Part shown: in pieces, positions 1-5,030 of the stretch | How positions within the stretch are numbered: position 1 is the first letter of the stretch | Layout: every line of letters begins with the position of its first letter | From: Candidatus Hydrogenedentota bacterium | GTDB lineage: Bacteria > Spirochaetota > Leptospiria > Turneriellales > J094 | Length of the DNA stretch: 5,030 nucleotides | Assembly (NCBI GenBank): GCA_003695005.1 | Contig: RFJE01000164.1 | Location: forward strand, 1 to 5,030 | Reading direction: 5' to 3' | Made by a program: the position numbers and the translations under genes | Notes under the pieces: generated by a model | Seen by the model: the letters and a program-made list of their open reading frames with translations, nothing else | What the model was told of the DNA's origin: nothing | Database searches by the model: none

Positions 1-1155
1 CCTATATGGATAGAAAATACTCTTCGAAACTTAAAGTTTTTTCCTCAAGCACGGCCTGTTTCGTCTTTATTTACACAAGCTCGTGGTTTAAGTGCAGCGA
101 TTATTTCTACCGGACCTTCTTTGCGCGAAAGTCTTCCGTGGCTAAAAGAAAACCAGAATCGAGTGATACTCTTTGCTGCCGATTCGGCTTTTCAAGTTTT
201 AATGAGTGTAGGCATTACTCCTCATTTTGTTTTTACGCTTGATTCTCAAGTGCACACTCTCAATCATTTTTTAGGATTACCTTCTTCGGATACTTATGTC
301 ATTGCGGATTTAGTGGCAAACCCATTAGCGGTTCGGGCTGCCTTACAACAGAATAGGCAAATATTCTTTAGTTTTACAGCAAAGTATGATGATGTAACAA
401 GACAAGTAACTCCCGGCTGTGATTTTGTAGAAAACCATTTATTGCGGACCCTATATGGATCGAAAGCTATTGGATTCATTCCGGGGGATATCCAAAGTGG
501 TGGTTCCGTAGCGACTTCGATTTTTGATTTAGTACGGCAAATGGAATTTTCAAATGTAGCTTTTTTCGGGCAAGATTTAGCTTATACAAATTTTGAAATA
601 CATACTCCGGGAACCCATCACACAAAAATATGGTTATCTGCGAAAATAAACCGGTTTTTCCCATTAGAAAACATTAACTACCAGATCATCCAAAAGCGAC
701 ATACTCTTTTTATGAAGTCGAAAAAAAACAAACCTATTTACTCGGATTACATTTTATCACTTTATAGACATTGGTTTGAAGAAGCCATCCCTCTTTTTTC
801 GGGAAAAGTGTACGATTTAACTGCTGATGGTTTACCTATTACATCGGCAATGCGTGCTTCTTATAAAGATTTTCCTCTTCACAAAACCTCGGATCAACAG
901 CAATTTTTAGAAAAGGTAAAGAAAATTACGCCTATGCAAGAAAGCAATGAAATGATTCAGCACTTTTTTCAGACACTTACTCGCGAAAAATTTTCTAGTG
1001 CTACGATGGAAAAATTTCCCTTTATGGAAAATATTGGCCGTAAGCTTGCTATTAAAATGGAGCGTAATCCTCATCATCCGGATAGGGAAAAGTGGCAACA
1101 AGAGTTAAATGTCATCCGAGAAAAGTATTGGAATGCTTTAATTCGAAAGTTGTAA
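1..1155 (+). CDS. DUF115 / MptE-like motility accessory factor family protein (5' end missing)
   Basis: The frame is open from base 1, so the gene starts left of the window; 384 C-terminal residues are present. A TTG at 121 is not the start, because it is the Leu of a conserved Gly-Pro-Ser-Leu motif (residues 38-41, preceded by the strand AAIIST), and cutting there would destroy the nucleotide-sugar-binding-like loop. Downstream come LFAADSAFQVL, then GITPHFVFTLDSQ, and a second family signature, GQDLAYT (residues 190-196). This order matches the DUF115 domain (6-hydroxymethylpterin pyrophosphokinase MptE-like), found in flagellin-modifying motility accessory factors and in large spirochaete 'motility-associated factor' proteins. 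The Lys/Arg-rich C-terminal 120 residues look helical. From the family, I infer a cytoplasmic glycosyltransferase-like role in modifying flagellar or surface molecules; the substrate is unknown. No rho-independent terminator follows. Family call fairly sure, function uncertain. Confidence 0.85.
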   Translation, partial: PIWIENTLRNLKFFPQARPVSSLFTQARGLSAAIISTGPSLRESLPWLKENQNRVILFAADSAFQVLMSVGITPHFVFTLDSQVHTLNHFLGLPSSDTYVIADLVANPLAVRAALQQNRQIFFSFTAKYDDVTRQVTPGCDFVENHLLRTLYGSKAIGFIPGDIQSGGSVATSIFDLVRQMEFSNVAFFGQDLAYTNFEIHTPGTHHTKIWLSAKINRFFPLENINYQIIQKRHTLFMKSKKNKPIYSDYILSLYRHWFEEAIPLFSGKVYDLTADGLPITSAMRASYKDFPLHKTSDQQQFLEKVKKITPMQESNEMIQHFFQTLTREKFSSATMEKFPFMENIGRKLAIKMERNPHHPDREKWQQELNVIREKYWNALIRKL

Positions 1156-1161
1156 AAAAAG

Positions 1162-1190
1162 TTGCCAAATTTTATATTTATGTGTATATT
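1162..1190 (+). promoter_or_regulatory. Predicted sigma-70-type promoter of the thioredoxin gene
   Basis: A -35-like TTGCCA (1162-1167) and a -10-like TATATT (1185-1190) are separated by 17 bp, placing the transcription start near 1196-1198. It lies in the 78-bp gap between the DUF115 gene and the thioredoxin gene, so the thioredoxin can be transcribed separately. Inferred from sequence only. Confidence 0.55.
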
Positions 1191-1207
1191 ATACCCAGTA
1201 GGGTATA
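1190..1207. promoter_or_regulatory. Perfect 7-bp inverted repeat at the thioredoxin transcription start (candidate operator)
   Basis: TATACCC (1190-1196), spacer AGTA, GGGTATA (1201-1207) form a perfect palindrome touching the last base of the predicted -10 box and spanning the predicted +1. A repressor bound here would block transcription. An A/T-flanked CCC...GGG half-site pair resembles, from memory, operators of the CsoR/CstR family (copper and persulfide sensors). No such regulator is encoded in the window. As RNA, the same bases would form a small hairpin at the extreme 5' end of the mRNA, an alternative explanation. Confidence 0.5.
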
Positions 1208-1221
1208 TGAGACCTGATTAG

Positions 1222-1228
1222 AAAGGAG
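1222..1228 (+). promoter_or_regulatory. Ribosome binding site of the thioredoxin gene
   Basis: AAAGGAG ends 5 nt before the ATG at 1234 and supports that start codon. Confidence 0.75.
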
Positions 1229-1233
1229 AAAAT

Positions 1234-1599
1234 ATGATTCAACATTTAACAAAAGAAGAGTTCAAGAAAAAAGTATTTGACTATGAAGCAAATAGTGAGT
1301 GGACCTTTAACGGGGATAAACCTGCGATTGTAGATTTTTATGCGGATTGGTGTGGTCCTTGTCGGATGGTAGCTCCTATTTTAGAAGATTTAGCAAAAGA
1401 ATACGAAGGTAAAATCGATATTTATAAAGTTGATACGGAAGCCGAGCAAGAGTTAGCTGCGGTCTTTGGTATTCGATCGATTCCTTCGATTTTGTTTATT
1501 CCTAAAGAAGGAAGACCACAGATGGCACAAGGTGCCTTGCCAAAGCAAACGTTTGTAAAAGCTATTGAAGATATTTTTGGCATTCCCGCGGCTGCCTAA
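1234..1599 (+). CDS. Thioredoxin (WCGPC type)
   Basis: A 121-residue single-domain thioredoxin that reduces protein disulfides with electrons from thioredoxin reductase, probably in the cytoplasm since there is no signal peptide. The active site W-C-G-P-C is at residues 39-43, preceded by the AIVDFYAD strand. The cis-proline is Pro84 in RSIPSILF, and the helix after the active site begins MVAPILEDLAKEY. It is slightly longer than E. coli TrxA (about 108 residues) because of an N-terminal extension (residues about 15-29, YEANSEWTFNGDKP), a form I associate with accessory thioredoxins of Bacteroidetes and other anaerobes, some linked to sulfur stress; this is recollection. The start is fixed by a good Shine-Dalgarno site. 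A promoter and a palindrome lie directly upstream. Its stop codon overlaps that of the convergent DUF4159 gene. I give no symbol because it may not be the main trxA. Confidence 0.95.
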   Translation: MIQHLTKEEFKKKVFDYEANSEWTFNGDKPAIVDFYADWCGPCRMVAPILEDLAKEYEGKIDIYKVDTEAEQELAAVFGIRSIPSILFIPKEGRPQMAQGALPKQTFVKAIEDIFGIPAAA

Positions 1600-2258
1600 A
1601 GCAAACCATGGTGGAGTGCATAAAAAAGCACATTACATCCAAATTTAAGAGCGGCGATTCGTTTCGAAGGCGGGTCGCCGTGAATATCTGGATCTTCCCA
1701 ACCGTCACCTAAATCCGAATTGTATAAATAAAATGCGACTAACCGGCCTTCATAAAAAAGCCCATAAGCAATCGGGGCTCCTCCATAGTGTTTATGAATT
1801 TTAGGTGGTCCTGTCTTTTCAAAAGAAAACGGGTATTTAAAAAGAGGATGGTTCCAAGATAAAGGCACTAATCTTGATCCCGGGAATAGAGTGTTGAGCT
1901 CTTTTCGTATCCATTTATCTAAACCAAAGTTATCATCCGCAAATAAAAAGCCACCTTGTTTTAAGTAATTGCGAAGGTTTTCCTTTTCTTTAGTAGAAAA
2001 AATTAATTTTCCATGTCCTGTAAAATACAAAATAGGAACTTGCTTATACGAATTATCTAACAAGGAAACGGTAACATCTCTTTGCTCAACTTCAATGCCT
2101 GTTTTTTTTCGAAAAAAGCGAAGCAAGTTTGGAAGAGAGCTTGGATTGGAATACCAATCTCCTCCTGTATAGCGTAATCTCCCTATTGTTAAAATAGCCG
2201 GGTCTTGTGCGTGTAAAAGCAAAGGAATCAGAGAAAAAATCATGATGCGCACTTGCAT
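1596..2258 (-). CDS. DUF4159 domain protein, probably exported
   Basis: A 220-residue protein with a short hydrophobic N-terminus (MQVRIMIFSLIPLLLHAQ), a probable signal peptide ending near Ala17, so the mature protein should be periplasmic. The rest matches DUF4159: a first strand IGRLRYTGGDWY (residues 25-36), then VPILYFTGHG (74-83), YLKQGGFLFADDN (98-110), a HPLF segment (137-140), GRLVAFYLYNSDLGDGWED (171-189) and a C-terminal helix KFGCNVLFYAL. The fold is glutamine-amidotransferase-like, but no catalytic triad is evident and the family has no established reaction. In other bacteria DUF4159 is often found near MoxR/DUF58/von Willebrand factor genes; here its partner is an M23 peptidase. 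The ATG overlaps the M23 stop (TAATG) behind a very strong ribosome site, implying coupled expression. I infer an envelope role; function unknown. Confidence 0.85.
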   Translation of the reverse strand: MQVRIMIFSLIPLLLHAQDPAILTIGRLRYTGGDWYSNPSSLPNLLRFFRKKTGIEVEQRDVTVSLLDNSYKQVPILYFTGHGKLIFSTKEKENLRNYLKQGGFLFADDNFGLDKWIRKELNTLFPGSRLVPLSWNHPLFKYPFSFEKTGPPKIHKHYGGAPIAYGLFYEGRLVAFYLYNSDLGDGWEDPDIHGDPPSKRIAALKFGCNVLFYALHHGLL

Positions 2259-3154
2259 TAAAATACCTCCTTTAAAAGAATAGGTTTTTCTCGTAAGAAT
2301 GGTCCCGGGTTAATAGCCAGCTCATAAGGAGAAATGGGGTCATTGTATTGTAAACGAATTTCGTAGTGTAAATGCGCACCTGTTACTTCGCCCGTACTGC
2401 CCGTAAGAGCAATTTCCTGTCCTCGCTTTACAAAATCATCTTCTTCGACTTTTAGCTCAGAGCAATGGCCGTACAATGTAATGATTCCATTTTTATGTAA
2501 AATTTTTACATGAAGACCGTAGCCTGAACTTCGCTCACCTCCCGCATAGATCACCTTTCCATCGGCAGTGGCATAGATTGGCATTCCGGTTCCATTTGCA
2601 ATGTCATATCCTAAATGAAAGTCTTCCCCAACTCCGAATGGGGATGCCCTCTTTCCATAATTCGAAGTAATAAAACCTTCGGTGGGCAGTCCTAATGGCA
2701 GTGCTAAGTAATTTGACTCAACAACCCAAATAAAATGAATTGCTTTTTTAATGGAAGAAATTTCATTATCATGTTCACTTGGAAGGTTCAAACTTTGTAA
2801 AAAACGTTTTGCTTGTTGACTTTGGCTATGAAGACGTTTGTAAATTTTCTTAAGTAGTTTTTTAGAATACCATATTTTTAAGGATTCCCTTTCCCATCGT
2901 TTGGCTATTTTGTGTTCTTTTGGGCGAAAGCTTGCTTTGGTTAATGAAAAAACAAAGGCAAGTAACATACAACTGAATAAAATCAGAACAAAATAAGAGA
3001 AATTCTTTGTATAATTAAAACTTAAAATTTTTGTTCCATCGTGGCTTAAAAGCAAAAATGTAATATATTTTTTTTTCTGACGAGCTTTCTCTTTTGCAAA
3101 ATGAGATCGAAGTGTGTGCATTCGCGTCTTCATAACTAAAAAAGCGGATAACAT
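2258..3154 (-). CDS. M23 family metallopeptidase, single-pass membrane anchored
   Basis: A 298-residue LytM-type zinc peptidase that should cleave peptide cross-links of peptidoglycan in the periplasm. In order: a basic cytoplasmic N-terminus with a conserved-looking strand ITFLLLSHDGTKILSF (31-46), one membrane segment (about 53-73), a charged helical or coiled-coil stretch (about 76-145), then the M23 domain (about 155-285). All expected metal and catalytic residues are present: His180 and Asp184 in HLGYD, His230 in LYGH, and His261/His263 in HLHYE. It therefore looks like an active enzyme rather than a degenerate EnvC/NlpD-type activator. The start is uncertain. The ATG at 3154 follows an in-frame TAA, and the only good Shine-Dalgarno site is 19 nt away. 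ATGs at 3133 and 3121 are alternatives without a clear site, and all three leave the membrane segment intact. It is the first gene of a two-gene unit with the DUF4159 gene. Confidence 0.93.
   Translation of the reverse strand: MLSAFLVMKTRMHTLRSHFAKEKARQKKKYITFLLLSHDGTKILSFNYTKNFSYFVLILFSCMLLAFVFSLTKASFRPKEHKIAKRWERESLKIWYSKKLLKKIYKRLHSQSQQAKRFLQSLNLPSEHDNEISSIKKAIHFIWVVESNYLALPLGLPTEGFITSNYGKRASPFGVGEDFHLGYDIANGTGMPIYATADGKVIYAGGERSSGYGLHVKILHKNGIITLYGHCSELKVEEDDFVKRGQEIALTGSTGEVTGAHLHYEIRLQYNDPISPYELAINPGPFLREKPILLKEVF
2266..2273 (-). promoter_or_regulatory. Strong ribosome binding site of the DUF4159 gene
   Basis: On the minus strand AAAGGAGG lies 7 nt before the ATG whose first base is 2258. 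It sits inside the last codons of the M23 gene and is the strongest Shine-Dalgarno site in the window. It decides the DUF4159 start, and it lets ribosomes finishing the M23 gene reinitiate at the TAATG junction. Confidence 0.75.
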
Positions 3155-3171
3155 GGCAAGTGTGAAACTTT

Positions 3172-3229
3172 TTCTCCTTTACCGGAGGCTTGGCGGGAAC
3201 ATTCATGTCCCGCCAACCCTCACCGAGAA
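3172..3229 (-). promoter_or_regulatory. Long hairpin in the M23 leader, able to pair with the Shine-Dalgarno site
   Basis: TTGGCGGGA (3190-3198) and TCCCGCCAA (3208-3216) form a perfect 9-bp stem with a 9-nt loop. After one mismatch, GAGG (3185-3188) pairs with CCTC (3218-3221). Further out, GAGAA (3225-3229) can pair with TTCTC (3172-3176). On the minus-strand RNA the 3' side of that last pairing includes the GAG of AAAGGAG (3174-3180), the only good ribosome site upstream of the M23 gene. No T-tract follows on either strand, so it does not look like a rho-independent terminator. I could not match it to a known riboswitch class. Confidence 0.5.
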
Positions 3230-3264
3230 TTACTGTCTCCCTTAGATAGCACAAAAAACTGGAC

Positions 3265-3292
3265 TTGACGAGTTATCATTTCAGTCTATATT
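3265..3292 (+). promoter_or_regulatory. Predicted sigma-70-type promoter of the lipoprotein gene
   Basis: TTGACG (3265-3270) and TATATT (3287-3292) are spaced 16 bp apart. The -10 sequence is the same as that of the thioredoxin promoter. The predicted transcription start (about 3298-3300) coincides with the ATG at 3298, implying a leaderless or nearly leaderless mRNA. Confidence 0.6.
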
Positions 3293-3297
3293 AGCGT

Positions 3298-4449
3298 ATG
3301 CAGCAAAAAAAGTTAGTTTGTTTAAATGGAATTTTACTCATATTTAGCATCTCTTGCGGTAGTGCTTCGAAAAAAACACAAAAGAATGATTATGTTCGAG
3401 CCATCGGTGTTGCGCCAATTTATAATAATGAAATGGGGCGAGCCAAGGATGATGCCTTGCTCGACGCAAAGCGCAATGCTGTTCGCAAAGCATTAGGAGA
3501 TATTTTATCGGCAAAATCCGAGAGTGTCGATGGAGTTTTAGTCGAAAGCAAAATTACGGCAAAAACACAAGGGTTTATTGAAGATTACAAAATTGTATCA
3601 GCGGCTCCTGTTTCAAAACATGAATATCGGGTTACCATCGATGCGAAAGTCAACCGTGCCATTTTAGAGCGAACTGTAGATGAAGTTTTATCTACACTAG
3701 AGCGCCCTAGGATTATGGTATTATGCCGATCACAATCAAAAGCAAATGAAGTTGTTTTATGGGAAGAAAGCTGTGTGCAAAGCATGGAAAAAGGCTTTCA
3801 AGAAAAAGGGTTTGAACTTGTGGATCGATCGCAAACGGAGAAGTTATTAAAGAAAGAAAAAAAGGCTATTCAAAAAGCCATGGCCGGCCGGTATGCGAAA
3901 TTAGCTAATGCGGCGGTAGATACAGGAGCCGAGGTGATTCTTCTAGCAAGTTTTTCTATTAGTAATGCTGGCTTTGTATTATCCAGTAAGTTACAGTCCA
4001 TGCAGGCTACCATAGAAATTCGGGGAATAGAAACAGGGACTGCTCGGATTTTAGCTACCGAATCTGCAAAAGCGGCTTATCCGCATATTGATCCAAAAGT
4101 AGGGGGAAAAGTTGCTATCCAAAAAGCAATTCAGAAAGCAATTCCAAGTCTTATTGAGCAGGTGATGCAAAAATGGGATCCAAACCGAGCACAAACCATT
4201 TCGATGCTCGTGGTAGGTTTAGACTATGCTTCTATGAAAGCATTTCGAAATGAGCTTTTAGAAAAAATTCGTGGCGTTAAAGAAGTGAACCGGAAAGGAG
4301 CAACAGGCCAAGCTGCAAAACTGGAAATTCAATTTGTAGGCACTTCCTTTGAATTAGCCGATCGTCTTTTAGATGCGAATTTACCTTTCCAAATAAAAGT
4401 TACAAAAGTACAGCCTAATTTAGTTCACATCGCTGCAAAGAGGAAGTAG
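3298..4449 (+). CDS. Lipoprotein with FlgT/LPP20-like N-terminal and CsgG/TolB-like middle domain
   Basis: A 383-residue protein. Residues 1-19 form a lipoprotein signal peptide (KK, hydrophobic core GILLIF) ending S-I-S-Cys20. Ser at -3 is unusual for most bacteria but fits the relaxed spirochaete lipobox. Residues about 33-120 (AIGVAPIYNNEMGRAKDDAL, then DAKRNAVRKALG, then EYRVTIDAKV) resemble the LPP20/FlgT N-terminal domain. Residues about 137-295 resemble the CsgG/FlgT-middle/TolB N-terminal fold: RPRIMVL, then GFELVDRSQTEKLL, then GAEVILLASFS, then EIRGIETGTARILATES. Residues about 300-375 form a small alpha/beta module. It is likely membrane-anchored in the periplasm, perhaps helping assemble an envelope or flagellar structure; this rests on distant resemblance only. 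ATG 3298 is the only possible start, since TAG at 3292-3294 is in frame just upstream and no later Met precedes the lipobox. No Shine-Dalgarno site is visible. Its stop codon shares a base with the tRNA. Confidence 0.85.
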   Translation: MQQKKLVCLNGILLIFSISCGSASKKTQKNDYVRAIGVAPIYNNEMGRAKDDALLDAKRNAVRKALGDILSAKSESVDGVLVESKITAKTQGFIEDYKIVSAAPVSKHEYRVTIDAKVNRAILERTVDEVLSTLERPRIMVLCRSQSKANEVVLWEESCVQSMEKGFQEKGFELVDRSQTEKLLKKEKKAIQKAMAGRYAKLANAAVDTGAEVILLASFSISNAGFVLSSKLQSMQATIEIRGIETGTARILATESAKAAYPHIDPKVGGKVAIQKAIQKAIPSLIEQVMQKWDPNRAQTISMLVVGLDYASMKAFRNELLEKIRGVKEVNRKGATGQAAKLEIQFVGTSFELADRLLDANLPFQIKVTKVQPNLVHIAAKRK

Positions 4450-4532
4450 CTCGGGTGGCGGAACTGGTAGACGCGCCGGCTTCAGGTGCCGGTGGGAGCT
4501 ATCCCGTGGGGGTTCAAGTCCCTTCCCGAGCA
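4449..4532 (+). tRNA. tRNA-Leu, anticodon CAG
   Basis: An 84-nt class II tRNA reading the leucine codon CUG. The acceptor stem is GCTCGGG (4449-4455) with CCCGAGC (4525-4531) and discriminator A4532. The D stem is GCG/CGC (4458-4460, 4472-4474) with GG in the loop. The anticodon stem is CCGGC/GCCGG (4476-4480, 4488-4492) with loop TTCAGGT and anticodon CAG at 4483-4485. The long variable arm is GGGA-GCTA-TCCC (4494-4505), and the T arm is GGGGG-TTCAAGT-CCCTT (4508-4524) with two G-U pairs. CCA is not encoded, so it must be added after transcription. The first base is the last base of the lipoprotein stop codon TAG. I see no convincing promoter of its own and no terminator after it, so co-transcription with the genes on both sides is likely. 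Confidence 0.96.
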
Positions 4533-5030
4533 GTTTTAATTTTTAATCCTAAAAGTGGGAAAGGCAAAGCCACTCACTTGGCAAAATATTTTGCCGAGCA
4601 ATGGAAAAAATTTCAAAAGACCGAGTTATGGATTCGTCCAACCACGTCGGTACAAGATTTAAAAAAAGCGGCTACCGATCCTATTTATCATAACCGAATT
4701 AAAATCTTTATGGGGGGTGATGGCACTTTTTCCATAGCCATGTCTGCCCTGTTTAAGCAAAATCAATTTAAGGCTTTAGAAAATCCTGTTGCTTTTTTGC
4801 CGGCAGGAACCGGAAACAGTTTTTTACGGGATTTTAAGATTCACTCTTTTGAAGATGCCTGTAAGAAATTTTTTGCAGCAAAAAAGCCAATCCCCTTAAG
4901 TGCTGTTTTTTTAAAGTGCTTTCAACAAGATGCGAAACCTTTTGAGTGTGTATCCTTGAATATTGTTGGAACAGGAATCATTCCGAAAATTGCGGATTTT
5001 GCCCATTCGCATCGCTATTTAGGACATGCA
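4506..5030 (+). CDS. Diacylglycerol kinase family lipid kinase (3' end cut by window; start unresolved)
   Basis: An open frame from the tRNA to the last base encodes a DAGK catalytic domain (YegS/DgkB/sphingosine-kinase type), which phosphorylates a lipid hydroxyl using ATP at the inner membrane face. Signatures in order: AVLIFNPKSGKGKA (4530-4571), the nucleotide-binding GGDGT (4713-4727), PAGTGNS (4800-4820), and SLNIVGTGIIPKIADF near the edge. The C-terminal half is outside the window. The start is the odd point: the first strand begins at the last bases of the tRNA, and there is no ATG, GTG or TTG between the tRNA and NPKSG. The start given here is GTG 4506, inside the tRNA, with a GGGAG 7 nt upstream in the variable arm. 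Other choices are GTG 4455, also in the tRNA, or a rare ATT at 4539. TTG 4578 and ATG 4710 would delete the first conserved motif. Family sure, start not. Confidence 0.85.
   Translation, partial: MGVQVPSRAVLIFNPKSGKGKATHLAKYFAEQWKKFQKTELWIRPTTSVQDLKKAATDPIYHNRIKIFMGGDGTFSIAMSALFKQNQFKALENPVAFLPAGTGNSFLRDFKIHSFEDACKKFFAAKKPIPLSAVFLKCFQQDAKPFECVSLNIVGTGIIPKIADFAHSHRYLGHA

Noticed and set aside
121..123. TTG as start of the DUF115 protein
   Set aside because: It is the Leu of the conserved GPSL motif, and the frame is open upstream to base 1 with matching family sequence.
6..242. Small + strand open frame overlapping the DUF115 gene
   Set aside because: It lies wholly in another frame of the DUF115 gene, has no ribosome site and shows no recognisable protein features.
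1..461. CCTATATGGAT occurring at 1-11 and 451-461
   Set aside because: An 11-bp match read in different codon phases of one gene, with no flanking similarity; a chance repeat.
294..1101. Minus-strand open frames opposite the DUF115 gene
   Set aside because: Shadows of a well-supported coding frame, with no ribosome sites and no family signatures.
1616..1631. GTGC...GCAC hairpin as terminator after the thioredoxin gene
   Set aside because: Only a 4-bp stem with an A-rich 8-base loop and no T-tract; it lies inside the DUF4159 coding sequence.
3190..3216. The 9-bp hairpin as a rho-independent terminator
   Set aside because: Neither strand has a T-tract after it, and a terminator between divergent genes would serve no purpose.
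3015..3254. 79-codon minus-strand frame spanning the M23 start and leader
   Set aside because: It overlaps the M23 N-terminus in another frame, runs through the hairpin and has no domain-like sequence.
4533..4560. Integrative-element attachment site at the tRNA 3' end
   Set aside because: No integrase and no direct repeat of the tRNA 3' end are seen, and the kinase coding sequence follows at once.

Overview
This AT-rich window holds six protein genes (two cut by the window ends) and one tRNA. The gene set best fits a spirochaete, probably near the Leptospira lineage. It includes a DUF115 (MptE-like / motility accessory factor) protein, a single-pass M23 peptidase, a DUF4159 protein, a lipoprotein with a loose lipobox, and tRNA genes without an encoded CCA. 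This placement is inferred from gene content and was not checked by search.

Layout: (1) the C-terminal part of a DUF115 protein, + strand, entering from the left edge to 1155. (2) A thioredoxin, + strand, 1234-1599, with its own promoter and a perfect TATACCC/GGGTATA palindrome at the predicted transcription start. (3) A minus-strand pair read right to left, M23 peptidase (3154-2258) then DUF4159 protein (2258-1596), joined by a TAATG overlap. The end of the pair overlaps the thioredoxin stop codon. (4) A 143-bp divergent intergenic region with a strong hairpin in the M23 leader and a good promoter for the next gene. (5) A lipoprotein, + strand, 3298-4449, with an FlgT/LPP20-like N-terminal domain and a CsgG/TolB-like middle domain. 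Its start codon sits at the expected transcription start, so its mRNA may be leaderless. (6) tRNA-Leu(CAG), 4449-4532, whose first base is the last base of the lipoprotein stop codon. (7) A diacylglycerol-kinase-family lipid kinase, + strand, whose conserved first strand begins directly after the tRNA and which runs off the right edge.

Most genes point to the cell envelope: peptidoglycan cleavage, exported DUF4159 protein, lipoprotein, lipid kinase and probable surface or flagellin glycosylation. I see no defence system, mobile element, CRISPR array or biosynthetic cluster. The most unusual part is the lipoprotein-tRNA-kinase junction. There tRNA processing should cut inside the upstream stop codon, and the kinase has no ATG/GTG/TTG start between the tRNA and its first conserved motif. 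The second most interesting feature is the operator-like palindrome in front of the thioredoxin.
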